Below, piece by piece: positions 17,262-25,707 of a DNA stretch of 64,000 nt. Positions within the stretch are counted from its first letter, which is position 1, and each line of letters opens with the position of its first letter. Origin of the DNA: an uncultured Clostridia bacterium (lineage in GTDB: Bacteria; Bacillota; Clostridia; Lachnospirales; Lachnospiraceae); assembly GCA_947643415.1 (NCBI GenBank), contig CANRWA010000010.1, forward strand, positions 21,723 to 85,722, read 5' to 3'. The position numbers were made by a program, and so were the translations under genes. The notes below the pieces were generated by a model. It ran no database searches. It was not told where the DNA came from and worked only from the letters and a program-made list of their open reading frames with translations.

Positions 17262-19003
17262 GCCTTCTTTCCTCCAAGCAGTTCAAAAAACTCCTCTTCC
17301 GGCATCGGTTTGGCATAATAATATCCCTGTACCTGGTCACATCCAATGCTCTGCAGCAGCTCTACCTGCTCTTTTGTCTCCACCCCTTCGGCAAGCAGGC
17401 CCAGATCCAGCTTATTCGCCATGGATACCACCTGTTCCAGGATCAGCCGCCCCTTATCCGATACCATCATATTCTCCATAAATTTCTTGTCCAGTTTGAT
17501 GACATCAAATGGTGTCTCCAGAAGGATATTCAGCGAGGAATAACCACTTCCGAAGTCATCCATCAGCAGTGTGTATCCTTCCTCCTTCAGCTCCATAGCT
17601 TTCATGCTCACCTGCTGGTCACCCGCTGTCTCTGTAATCTCCAGCTCCAGCAGTTTTCTGTCAATATTACAATCCCTGATCAGTTCTGAAAGCACCCGGA
17701 TACATTCGTTATCTCCCAGATGAACCCGGGATACATTGACAGAAATAGGGCAGGGCGGGATTCCGGCATCTTGGCATTTCCTGATAAAACGGCATGCTTC
17801 TCCCCATATATAATAATCCACTTTCTTTACAAACCCATTCTCTTCAATAATAGGAATAAACTGATCCGGATAGATCATGCCACGCTGCGGATGACGCCAC
17901 CGCACCAACGCCTCCGCCCCGATGATCTCGTTCTTTGCAATACTGTATTTGGGCTGCAGATACATCATAAACTGTCTTTCTGCTACGGCAGCCTGCATAT
18001 TTTCTTCAATAAACTTGCGGTTATATAAAGACTCCTTGAACTGCTCCCGGTAAAACAGAATATTCGAGAGTATATTGTTTTTGGCCGCCTTGCGCGCCAT
18101 AGCTGCCCGATCCTCCATCTGCCGCATTTCCATCCTCTTATCCTCCACCGGATATACGCCATATGTCATCTGAAGCTTCACATCCCGGTATGTGCTGACC
18201 CTGGCATCTAAGTCATGAATCAGCTCCAGCAGCTCCTCTTCGCTGTCATATTCAGTGACTACCATATACACATCGCTGCGCAAATTCAGAAAATACTGAT
18301 CCTCGCGGCAGCATTCCACCAACTGCCTCTTGACAAATGCCAGAACCTCATCCCCAAATTTCTCACCATACAGGTCATTAATGATCTTAAATTTACGGAT
18401 ATCAAACTGGATAAATGCAATGTTTTTGTCTGAGGAAAACAGAAGATTATTGACATTTCTCCGAAACCTGCGGTTTCTGGCAAGCCCTTTCATAAGAACC
18501 TGTATCTCATCATTTTCCGGCAGGTCCTCTGGTTTGATGGTGGTATCCGTAATATGCCTGAAATGATCTGCCAGCATGTCGTCCAAAATATCAATACTGA
18601 TCTCGATGGCCTTCGGGCATTTCTTCATGATCAGCCCCTCTTTGCGGATCTCTGCCATTCCATCCGGCATAGATATATCCTGGCCCAGAATATCACGGCA
18701 ATTTATAACACCATCCATCTCTTTCGTAAAACGCCGTATAAACTCTTCTGTCTTTATATTGCCATATACCTCCTGCTCCCGGTCCTGACTGTCATAAAAT
18801 CCAAGAGCCATTCCCAGCACAAGCAGTGCGGCTGTAATACAGCCGCAGGTCCCCCCCTGACGCATTCCCCCGCCAAAACAGGTACTGATCTTAAATGCTG
18901 TCTTCAGATCCAGCCCAAAATCCTTCGCATATGCCCCAAACAGAGCCTGCGTACAATGATACTGCTGGCTTAACAGTTGTTTTGCCTTCTCCTTGTGCGT
19001 CAT
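17258..19003 (-). CDS. C-GCAxxG-C-C redox-type domain fused to degenerate GGDEF and intact EAL
   Basis: 581 residues. The N-terminal about 130 residues match the C_GCAxxG_C_C family of putative redox-active or metal-binding proteins: 'QGGTCGCITAALLVLG' (about 48-63), 'INCRDILG' (about 101) and 'KKCPKAIE' (about 128). A GGDEF-fold domain follows (about 160-310), but the signature reads RSDVY (about 247), so it should not make c-di-GMP. The EAL domain (about 330-575) keeps 'EALVRW', 'SVNVS', 'LELEITET', 'DDFGSGYSS', the Lys of 'VIKLDKKF' and 'LAEGVET', so it should hydrolyse c-di-GMP. No membrane helix is seen. It is first in a coupled trio with the TPR and metallopeptidase genes. Confidence 0.85.
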   Translation of the reverse strand: MTHKEKAKQLLSQQYHCTQALFGAYAKDFGLDLKTAFKISTCFGGGMRQGGTCGCITAALLVLGMALGFYDSQDREQEVYGNIKTEEFIRRFTKEMDGVINCRDILGQDISMPDGMAEIRKEGLIMKKCPKAIEISIDILDDMLADHFRHITDTTIKPEDLPENDEIQVLMKGLARNRRFRRNVNNLLFSSDKNIAFIQFDIRKFKIINDLYGEKFGDEVLAFVKRQLVECCREDQYFLNLRSDVYMVVTEYDSEEELLELIHDLDARVSTYRDVKLQMTYGVYPVEDKRMEMRQMEDRAAMARKAAKNNILSNILFYREQFKESLYNRKFIEENMQAAVAERQFMMYLQPKYSIAKNEIIGAEALVRWRHPQRGMIYPDQFIPIIEENGFVKKVDYYIWGEACRFIRKCQDAGIPPCPISVNVSRVHLGDNECIRVLSELIRDCNIDRKLLELEITETAGDQQVSMKAMELKEEGYTLLMDDFGSGYSSLNILLETPFDVIKLDKKFMENMMVSDKGRLILEQVVSMANKLDLGLLAEGVETKEQVELLQSIGCDQVQGYYYAKPMPEEEFFELLGGKKA

Positions 19004-19054
19004 TGATTATCCCCCCAATGATTCTAATTTACTCAAATCTGGTTCATGCGGAGC

Positions 19055-19074
19055 AAAACCGCATTGCGGTTTTT
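19055..19074. terminator. Palindromic hairpin downstream of glgB
   Basis: AAAACCGCATTGCGGTTTTT is a near-perfect palindrome in the 86-bp gap between the glgB stop and the start of the EAL-fusion gene. On the minus strand it ends in only four Ts, so it is a weak terminator for glgB; the plus orientation has the better T run but no gene needing it. Confidence 0.45.
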
Positions 19075-19089
19075 CAAGCGGCGCGTATC

Positions 19090-21345
19090 TCAGCCGGCGC
19101 TTTTTTTACTGCTTTTCTGTGGTGTCTTCGTACAGTTGAAAATCTGAATAGACAATGGTGCCAGTTTACACTCCAGTGAATTTGGCCTTCCATCACATTT
19201 CACCTTCTTTGACTGCTTCACTCTCGGATTTACAAAACCAGTACCGCCATATTCCACAGCATCGCTATTGAATATTTCTTTGTATTTTCCTGCAAATGGA
19301 ACTCCCACACAGAAGTCCTCATAAGAAACAGGTGTAAAATTGCAGAGGACAAGAAGTGTCTCCGCCTTACACTTCCTCACAAATGCGATCACGCTCCGGT
19401 CGGCATCCAATGTACTGATCCAGTCAAAGCCGGCAGGACGCGAATCATCCACATACATGGCAGGGTGCGCCATGTAAAAGGAATTCAGTATGCTCACATA
19501 CTGCCTCAGCCGTTCATTATCTGACATCTCGCCATCCACAGGCTCCAGAAGGTTCCAATCCAATTCCCTCTCTTCGCTCCACTCCCGTTCCTGCCCAAAC
19601 TCCTGCCCCATAAACAGAAGCTGCTTTCCCGGATGTGCTGCCATATAACCATATGTCAGGCGCAGGCTGGCAAATTTATCCTTTCTGTCCCCTGGCATCT
19701 TCGTGTACATGGAACCTTTCATATGAACGACTTCATCATGGCTCAGGACAAGGACAAATTCTTCTGAATACTGATATACCATACTGAAGGTCAGCATACC
19801 ATGCCTTCCCTTGCGGAATAACGGATCCGTACGGATATATTCAAGATAATCGTTCATCCAGCCCATATTCCATTTCAGGTCAAAACCAAGTCCCTCATCC
19901 GATGTGCGGCCTGTGACCTGCGGCCACGCCGTAGATTCCTCCGCAATGGAAAGAGTTCCATCCTTCCTTGCATGGATCTTATCATTGACTCTCTGTATAA
20001 ATGAGATTGCCTCCAGATTCTCATTGCCCCCATATATATTCGCAATCCATTCACCGTCATTTTTGCCATAATCCAAATATAGCATAGAAGCCACTGCGTC
20101 CATGCGGAGTCCGTCTGCATGGAATTCCTCCAGCCAGTAGAGGGCATTGGCAACGAGGAAATTCACCACCTGCGGCCTGCCATAATTATAGATCAGCGTC
20201 CCCCAGTGCGGATGCTCTCCCTGTCTTGGGTCAAAATGTTCGAAAAGGCAGGTGCCATCGAATCTGGCCAGTCCATGTTCATCCTTTGGAAAATGTGCCG
20301 GCACCCAGTCTAAAATGACGCCAATCCCATGACGGTGCATATGATCCACAAAATAACGGAAATCATCCGGGGTCCCATAACGTGACGTAGGGGCATAATA
20401 TCCTGTTACCTGATAGCCCCATGAGCCATCAAAAGGATATTCCATCACTGGCATGAGCTCCACATGGGTATACCCCATCTCTTCACAGTACTTGGACAGT
20501 GCCGGGGCAATATCCCGGTAGTTGCAGAATGCCTCCTTCTCTTCCACATCTGTATCCTTAGGTTTACAGAATCCCGCCAGGGATACTTCATAGATGAGCA
20601 TTGCCTCCTTCTTCACTTTCCATTTCTTACGGGCTTCCATCCATTTCTTATCATCCCATTTATAATCACTGTCCCAGACAATACTTGCTGTCCTGGGACG
20701 AAATTCGGCATAACTGGCAAAAGGATCTGCTTTCAGCACCTCTTTACCTGTACTGTCCAGTATCCGAAACTTATAGATCTCCCCTCTGCCGACACCTGGA
20801 ACAAATAGTTCATAGATGCCTGCATCTGGCAGAAAGCGCATAGGATGTGAGACAGCATCCCACGCATTGAAATCTCCCACAACGCTGACTGCCCTGGCAT
20901 TGGGAGCCCATACAGCAAAGTATGTTCCCTTCACCCCTCCCACTGCCATGGGATGTGCTCCCAGCTTCCGGTAAATGGTATCATGAATCCCATTATTGAA
21001 CCGATTCATATCCAGACCATCTATCTGATGTTCAATGGCATAAGGATCGGGGATCTCTTCCTGTTTCTTTCCCTTTTTCACGACAAAATGGTAATCCGGA
21101 ATTTTCTTTGCCGGTATAAGTACTGCATAATATCCGATCTCATCCATTTTCTCCATCTTATACTCTTTCTCCGTGTCAGAAACCTTCACTTTCACGGAAT
21201 CGGCATCTCTTAAAAGAGCTGTCACCAATACATGGCTGCGCCCGATCATCCTCGGTCCCAGTACTGTCTCCGGGCTGCCGCATTCTGCATACTCCAGTGC
21301 CTCAATCTCTGGCCACTGCATGTAATCTTCCACTCGTAAAGCCAT
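19090..21345 (-). CDS. glgB: 1,4-alpha-glucan branching enzyme GlgB
   Basis: 751 residues, glycoside hydrolase family 13. It has an N-terminal extension plus CBM48-like module ('GTYFAVWAPNARAVSVVGDFN' about 140-160), then the catalytic barrel. The nucleophile Asp is in 'GLRMDAVAS' (about 413), the acid Glu in 'SIAEESTAWP' (about 470) and the third Asp in 'VLSHDEVVH' (about 536). It introduces alpha-1,6 branches into glycogen. No other glycogen genes are adjacent, so it is a solitary glg locus. A tail of about 25 Ser/Lys-rich residues follows the normal C-terminus. Confidence 0.95.
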   Translation of the reverse strand: MALRVEDYMQWPEIEALEYAECGSPETVLGPRMIGRSHVLVTALLRDADSVKVKVSDTEKEYKMEKMDEIGYYAVLIPAKKIPDYHFVVKKGKKQEEIPDPYAIEHQIDGLDMNRFNNGIHDTIYRKLGAHPMAVGGVKGTYFAVWAPNARAVSVVGDFNAWDAVSHPMRFLPDAGIYELFVPGVGRGEIYKFRILDSTGKEVLKADPFASYAEFRPRTASIVWDSDYKWDDKKWMEARKKWKVKKEAMLIYEVSLAGFCKPKDTDVEEKEAFCNYRDIAPALSKYCEEMGYTHVELMPVMEYPFDGSWGYQVTGYYAPTSRYGTPDDFRYFVDHMHRHGIGVILDWVPAHFPKDEHGLARFDGTCLFEHFDPRQGEHPHWGTLIYNYGRPQVVNFLVANALYWLEEFHADGLRMDAVASMLYLDYGKNDGEWIANIYGGNENLEAISFIQRVNDKIHARKDGTLSIAEESTAWPQVTGRTSDEGLGFDLKWNMGWMNDYLEYIRTDPLFRKGRHGMLTFSMVYQYSEEFVLVLSHDEVVHMKGSMYTKMPGDRKDKFASLRLTYGYMAAHPGKQLLFMGQEFGQEREWSEERELDWNLLEPVDGEMSDNERLRQYVSILNSFYMAHPAMYVDDSRPAGFDWISTLDADRSVIAFVRKCKAETLLVLCNFTPVSYEDFCVGVPFAGKYKEIFNSDAVEYGGTGFVNPRVKQSKKVKCDGRPNSLECKLAPLSIQIFNCTKTPQKSSKKSAG

Positions 21346-21393
21346 AATTAACCTCCTCTATACACATTCTCTGTGCTTTATTATATAATGTTG

Positions 21394-21584
21394 AGGTCAA
21401 AAAGAATTTTGACCCCAACTGATGCCATACGCACAACTACATTGCTTCGCAATTCCCGTCGTGCTAAAAACATTCGCATTTCGCTGATTTTCGAAGAAAA
21501 TCGCTACATGCTCATGTTTTAACGGTCCTCAGGTAAAATTGCGCTTTCGTGCAAGCACGAGCACAATTTATACCTTTTGACCTT
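21394..21584. repeat. Hairpin-rich intergenic repeat-like element with inverted ends
   Basis: About 190 bp between DUF1015 and glgB. It begins AGGTCAAAAAG and ends CTTTTGACCTT, imperfect inverted ends, each next to a GATGCC/GGCATC pair. Inside are several small hairpins: GATTTTC/GAAAATC near 21487-21503, TGCTCGTGC/GCACGA near 21547-21563, and ATTGC/GCAAT near 21441-21453. No reading frame fits. It looks like a non-coding dispersed element, but only one copy lies in this window. Confidence 0.45.
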
Positions 21585-21591
21585 GGCATCA

Positions 21592-22827
21592 TCATATTTC
21601 ATGTATAAACAACCCGCTGCGAAGTTTTGGTTCAAACCAGGTCGACTTCGGCGGCATTAAAAGTTTCTGGTCTGCCACATCAAAAAGTTCCGTAATAGAA
21701 GTCGGATACAGGGAAAAAGATACTTTCATATCTTCCTCTGCCCTTCGCTCCAGTTCCTCCAGCCCCCGGATCCCTCCGACAAAATCAATCCTTGTATCTG
21801 TCCTTGGATCACCGATGCCAAGAACCGGCGCAAGAAGATAATCCTGTAATACGGATACATCCAGAGATCCTACGGCATCTTTTCCCTCAAAGAGGGCATC
21901 CTGTGCTGTCAGGCAATACCACTGTCCTTCCAGATACATGCCAAAAGTTCCCTTCCTCCCTGGCCTTACCGGTTTCATACTCTTTTCCATATGAAAATGT
22001 TCGGATACTTTCTGGAAAAACTCTTCCTTCGTCAGTCCATTCAGATCCTTCACCGTGCGGTTGTAATCCATGATCATCAACTGGTCATGGGGAAACAATA
22101 CAGAGAGAAAATAATTAAACTCTTCTGTTCCATCATATCCAATATGTTCCTCTCTCCGTTTCACACCTACCTTCACGGCGGATGCCGCCCTGTGGTGCCC
22201 GTCTGCGATATAGATCTGCTCAATCTGCGCAAATGCCTGCTGTACCGCTTCCACTTTCGCAGAGTCACTTATCTTCCATACCCTGTGCCCAATCCCATCC
22301 GATGCCGTAAAATCATATAACGGTTCCTCCTGTTTCACCTGTCCTACTACTCTGTTTACTATTTCGTTGGAACGGTAGGCAAGAAAGATCGGACCTGTCT
22401 GGGCATTACAGGTATCCACATGGGTGATACGGTCCTGTTCCTTGTCCTCCCTTGTATTTTCATGCTTCTTTATCACATTATTTAAGTAATCATCTACTGC
22501 AGCGCATGCCGCCAGCCCTGTCTGGGCGCGTCCATCCATCGTCAGCTCATATACATAATAAGCAGAATCCTCATCTCTGGTGTAGATGCCATCCGCAATC
22601 TCTTTCTGCAGAAGTTCCCTTGCCCTCTGATAAACTTCCGGTGCATAAGGATCAACAGAATCCGGAAATCCTGTCTCTGCACGGTCAATCTTCAGAAAAG
22701 ACAAAGGTTCTTTCTGCACCTCTGCTTTTGCCTCCTGCCTATTGTAAACATCATAGGGTAATGCTGCCACCCTGCCCGCCACATCTGCTGTCGGGCGCAC
22801 ACACCGAAACGGTCTGATCGTTGCCAT
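21592..22827 (-). CDS. DUF1015 family protein
   Basis: 411 residues from the ATG at 22827, which has GGAGG 6 nt upstream. The opening 'IRPFRCVRPTADVAGRVAAL' and the blocks 'KKHENTREDKEQDRITHVD' (about 120-138), 'IADGHHRAASA' (about 215) and 'YNRTVKDLNG' match DUF1015, a widespread, uncharacterised bacterial family. In many Clostridia it sits next to serine biosynthesis genes; here its neighbour is glgB, so the context gives no functional hint. The 'DGHHR' block has the appearance of an active site, but no reaction is known to me. Confidence 0.85.
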   Translation of the reverse strand: MATIRPFRCVRPTADVAGRVAALPYDVYNRQEAKAEVQKEPLSFLKIDRAETGFPDSVDPYAPEVYQRARELLQKEIADGIYTRDEDSAYYVYELTMDGRAQTGLAACAAVDDYLNNVIKKHENTREDKEQDRITHVDTCNAQTGPIFLAYRSNEIVNRVVGQVKQEEPLYDFTASDGIGHRVWKISDSAKVEAVQQAFAQIEQIYIADGHHRAASAVKVGVKRREEHIGYDGTEEFNYFLSVLFPHDQLMIMDYNRTVKDLNGLTKEEFFQKVSEHFHMEKSMKPVRPGRKGTFGMYLEGQWYCLTAQDALFEGKDAVGSLDVSVLQDYLLAPVLGIGDPRTDTRIDFVGGIRGLEELERRAEEDMKVSFSLYPTSITELFDVADQKLLMPPKSTWFEPKLRSGLFIHEI

Positions 22828-22944
22828 AATATCCTCCATTCCCTTCATCGTTTGCTCATAAAGTTATAAATATGTTTTTAGTATAACAGATTTGGAATTA
22901 CTTAGCAATGATTTGGGTATACTACCTTCACAAAAAGAAAGGCA

Positions 22945-23493
22945 TAGGGCAACCGCTTATTGATCTGTGGCATTCAAGGCAGCAGATATCACACTGTCCC
23001 CTGTCCTTGTATCACACCCTGAAAAATCATTGTTTCCTTTGGTTGCAAATACGCCGCCCAAGCATTGTCCGAGATGTTGGCTGTCCGTTTTCCCACCTTT
23101 CTACAGCACGTTTGCACTAGAAGCCGCCACGCAGCGGTACTAATGCACCACCCGGACAATGTCTGATTCTACTGCGGACAGATGCGAAGCATCTGTTCAG
23201 GGGGGAAAGATGCCAGAAAATAAATATATTTATTTTCTGGCATCCTCCCTCCCTGAATCCGCACCTTCGGTGCTACCCGCAGTGATAATTCACAAGAGGC
23301 GGTGCATAAGGACCGGCGAGCGGCTATGCTGTAAAAGGCGGGGAAAACGACACGCCAACATTGAGTTTTGTGAAGGGCGGCGTAATGCTTTTGCAGACAA
23401 AGGAAACAATTTATTTTTCGTCGGGTGTGATATGCCGGACAGAGGACAGTGTGATACCGCCACATTGCCACAGGTCAATAAGCGGTTGCCCTA
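22945..23493. mobile_element. Long nested inverted-repeat element, copy 1 (549 bp, non-coding)
   Basis: The ends are TAGGGCAACCGCTTATTGA and its exact reverse complement TCAATAAGCGGTTGCCCTA. The inverted repeat continues imperfectly to a centre near 23225, where GATGCCAGAAAATAAATA pairs with its complement. A 9-bp direct repeat, AGAAAGGCA, flanks it exactly (22936-22944 and 23494-23502), so it entered by transposition. Frames inside are short and not conserved with copy 2. It lies just upstream of the ribosome-binding site of the gene at 23514. Confidence 0.88.
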
Positions 23494-23513
23494 AGAAAGG
23501 CAGGATTATCAGT

Positions 23514-23924
23514 ATGAAACACAAACTGAAAAAACAGGCAGAACAGTTTATGAAATGCGGACTGACAGGCTGGGGGCTGGAATGTTTCTGGACAGGACTC
23601 GGCTCCGTCTGTTTTGAGAAAAATAAAAAAATGGAATGCGCCACTTCCATCTGGATGTTTCCCATCTATGGCATGGCATCCATTATGTCCCCACTCTGCC
23701 ACAAGCTGGAGGGAAAAAATATTATGCTGCGGGGCTCCATCTATACATTCTTTATCTTTCTGACCGAATTCGGGACCGGAAGCCTCCTGAAAAGGAAGGA
23801 CTGCTGCCCATGGGACTACAGTGATGCCAAAAGCAACTACAAGGGCATTGTCCGTTTTGATTATGCCCCCCTGTGGTTTCTTGTGGGGCTCTTATACGAA
23901 AAAATACTGACAAAGGAAAGCTAA
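23514..23924 (+). CDS. CmpB-type putative ABC transporter permease-like membrane protein
   Basis: 136 residues from the ATG at 23514 (AGGA 8 nt upstream). The pattern 'GWGLECFWTGLGSV' (about 18-31), 'SIWMFPIYGMASIM' (about 45-58) and the end 'WDYSDAKSNYKGIVRFDYAP' then 'LWFLVGLLYE' fits the ABC_trans_CmpB (PF06541) family: small multi-helix membrane proteins annotated as putative permeases without proven transport. A longer in-frame reading upstream runs into the inverted-repeat element and was rejected. Copy 1 of that element is inserted 20 bp before the start codon, so expression may depend on read-through of its long hairpin. Confidence 0.75.
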   Translation: MKHKLKKQAEQFMKCGLTGWGLECFWTGLGSVCFEKNKKMECATSIWMFPIYGMASIMSPLCHKLEGKNIMLRGSIYTFFIFLTEFGTGSLLKRKDCCPWDYSDAKSNYKGIVRFDYAPLWFLVGLLYEKILTKES

Positions 23925-23941
23925 CTCCTTGTCAGTATCAT
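23901..23941 (-). terminator. Rho-independent terminator of the nth operon
   Basis: On the minus strand ATACTGACAAGGA pairs with TCCTTTGTCAGTAT and is followed by TTTTTTCG. It overlaps the last codons of the convergent plus-strand gene and lies just after the stop at 23947. Confidence 0.8.
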
Positions 23942-23946
23942 CCGTT

Positions 23947-24462
23947 TCATTTTTTTCTGCTGCGGCGTATGATCCAACGGACCACCGGCGATCTTTCCCA
24001 CTGATCTGGGAAGAGTCCGAGATTCGTACACAGGTCGAGGACCAGCAGTATCGTTCCCACGATCAGAAGTGGTGTGGCATATTGGGGTCTTAGGGTTATC
24101 TCCCCCACAGTGAAAAAGCAGAGCAAAAAGATAAGGATAGCATAGTCAACTATGACCAGAATTACATTCGGCGCCTTTTTCTGAAAAAACCGCGCCAGGC
24201 CATTCTCCTTTTTCCTTGTAAACTGTACCACAGCATAGAGCAGAAATAGTATGCCAAACAAAAGTATAACTGCCATAACCACTATGACCAGTGTTTCTGC
24301 ACCTTCCACCAGAGGCAGATATACCTGGAGAGATGATAAAGATCTCCACAACTGATATGCCGCGAACAGGCATCCCAGCCCGGCCACTCCCCATACCAGG
24401 CTGCAGAGCCTCTGGACGATAAGGGAACTGTTTGCCCAAAAATTTTCAAAAAAGTTCTTCAC
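23947..24462 (-). CDS. Small polytopic membrane protein of unknown function
   Basis: 171 residues from a GTG start at 24462. The GTG overlaps the nth stop codon (GTGA), and AAGGGGG is correctly spaced upstream. The more distal ATG would lie inside nth with no site. Four hydrophobic helices are visible (about 14-35, 50-75, 95-115, 118-140), with a basic C-terminus ending RRSRKK. I do not recognise the family. It is the last gene of the glmM-to-nth run, so it may simply ride on that operon. Confidence 0.6.
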   Translation of the reverse strand: MKNFFENFWANSSLIVQRLCSLVWGVAGLGCLFAAYQLWRSLSSLQVYLPLVEGAETLVIVVMAVILLFGILFLLYAVVQFTRKKENGLARFFQKKAPNVILVIVDYAILIFLLCFFTVGEITLRPQYATPLLIVGTILLVLDLCTNLGLFPDQWERSPVVRWIIRRSRKK

Positions 24463-25091
24463 TTGATTACCCCCTTGCAGATATCTTTGAGAACACACTT
24501 CTCACAGTATGCCTTCCTTGCCGTGCAGACTTCCCTGCCATGATGCACCAGGCGGTGGCAGAAATCACTGCCTTTGTCTCCTGGTATGATCTTCCACAGT
24601 GCCATTTCCACTTTTTTAGGTTCCTTTATGCCATCTACCAGCCCCATCCGGTTCACCAGACGAATGCAATGGGTATCTGTCACAATAGCAGGTTTGCCAA
24701 AAACATCCCCCATAATCAGGTTTGCACTCTTTCTTCCTACTCCGGGAAGTGCTAACAAGGCATCAAAATCCTCTGGCACCCTGCCATCGTATTGTTCTAC
24801 CAGGACATTCATACATTTATGTATATCCCTCGCCTTGCTGTGTCCCAGCCCACAGGGCTTTACAATTTCTTCGATCTCCTCCACAGAGGCCGCTGCCAGT
24901 GCTGCCGGGGAAGGATATTTTTCATAGAGCTCTTTCACTACCACATTGACCCTGGCATCTGTACATTGTGCTGCCAGCCTCACACTGACGAGCAGTTTCC
25001 ATGCCTCGTCATAGTCCAGGGTGCAGTCTGCCAGCGGATACTCCTGTTCCAGCAATGCGATGATCTCTGCTGCCCGCTGCTTCTTTGTCAT
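24459..25091 (-). CDS. nth: Endonuclease III (DNA glycosylase/AP lyase)
   Basis: 210 residues, standard length. The helix-hairpin-helix 'LPGVGRKSANLIMGDVFGKP' carries the catalytic Lys (about 119), and the catalytic Asp is in 'IVTDTHC' (about 138). Four cysteines near the C-terminus ('EVCTARKAYCEKCVLKDIC') hold a [4Fe-4S] cluster. It removes oxidised pyrimidines in base-excision repair. The ATG overlaps the ysxC stop by 4 nt and its own stop overlaps the next gene's GTG, so it is embedded in the operon. Confidence 0.95.
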   Translation of the reverse strand: MTKKQRAAEIIALLEQEYPLADCTLDYDEAWKLLVSVRLAAQCTDARVNVVVKELYEKYPSPAALAAASVEEIEEIVKPCGLGHSKARDIHKCMNVLVEQYDGRVPEDFDALLALPGVGRKSANLIMGDVFGKPAIVTDTHCIRLVNRMGLVDGIKEPKKVEMALWKIIPGDKGSDFCHRLVHHGREVCTARKAYCEKCVLKDICKGVIK

Positions 25092-25693
25092 ATTTCCTCC
25101 AATGTAATCTCCTGCACAAAATAGTCAATATATTCCCATATCTCTTCCTTTCCCTCTTTATTCAAGGCAGAGAAAGGAAGTATGGGAGTGTCCGGATCAG
25201 CACCAAGTGCCTTGCTGATACCAGACAATTTCCGTTTCTTCTCATTCTTGCTCAACTTATCTGTCTTTGTAGCAATGATCAGAGGATTAAACCCCTTTCC
25301 ATACAGCATATGGTACATCTCCACATCCTGCTTTGATGGTTCATGGCGGCTGTCGACCAGCAGAAATACCACCCGCAGCGCCTTTGACGTGTCCAGATAT
25401 CTTTCGATCATCTTCATCCATTTCCCCGCCAGCTCCCTGGACACCTTCGCATAGCCATAACCTGGCAAATCAACCATATAACAAATATCATTTACATTAT
25501 AATAATTGATGGTCTGTGTCTTTCCCGGCTGTGCTGATATCCTGGCCATGGATCTGCGGTTCCACAAAGTATTCAACAGTGAGGATTTCCCCACATTGGA
25601 GCGTCCCCAGAATGCCATCTCAATCTTGTCATGCTGCGGCAGTTTACTGGTAATGCCACACACGGTCTCCAACTCTAATGATCTGATCACCAT
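25088..25693 (-). CDS. ysxC: Ribosome-biogenesis GTPase YsxC (EngB)
   Basis: 201 residues, TrmE-Era-EngA-EngB GTPase. G1 'GRSNVGKSSLLN' at about 30-41, G2 region with 'PGKTQTINYY', G3 'DLPGYGYAKV' and G4 'TKTDKL' are all present. It is needed for 50S subunit maturation in Firmicutes. The position directly after lon is common in this group. A purine-rich site (AGGTGG) precedes the ATG. It overlaps nth by 4 nt. Confidence 0.95.
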   Translation of the reverse strand: MVIRSLELETVCGITSKLPQHDKIEMAFWGRSNVGKSSLLNTLWNRRSMARISAQPGKTQTINYYNVNDICYMVDLPGYGYAKVSRELAGKWMKMIERYLDTSKALRVVFLLVDSRHEPSKQDVEMYHMLYGKGFNPLIIATKTDKLSKNEKKRKLSGISKALGADPDTPILPFSALNKEGKEEIWEYIDYFVQEITLEEI

Positions 25694-25707
25694 TATGATC
25701 CACCTCT

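Noticed and set aside
17258..19003. Selenoprotein form of the C-GCAxxG-C-C domain
   Set aside because: All family cysteines are encoded by Cys codons and no in-frame TGA with a downstream SECIS-like stem was seen.
22945..23493. CRISPR array
   Set aside because: The repeats are inverted arms, not regularly spaced direct repeats; no cas genes are in the window.
23159..23494. Open frames inside long inverted-repeat element copy 1
   Set aside because: They overlap on both strands, lack ribosome-binding sites, have Cys/Arg-rich nonsense composition and do not align with frames in copy 2.
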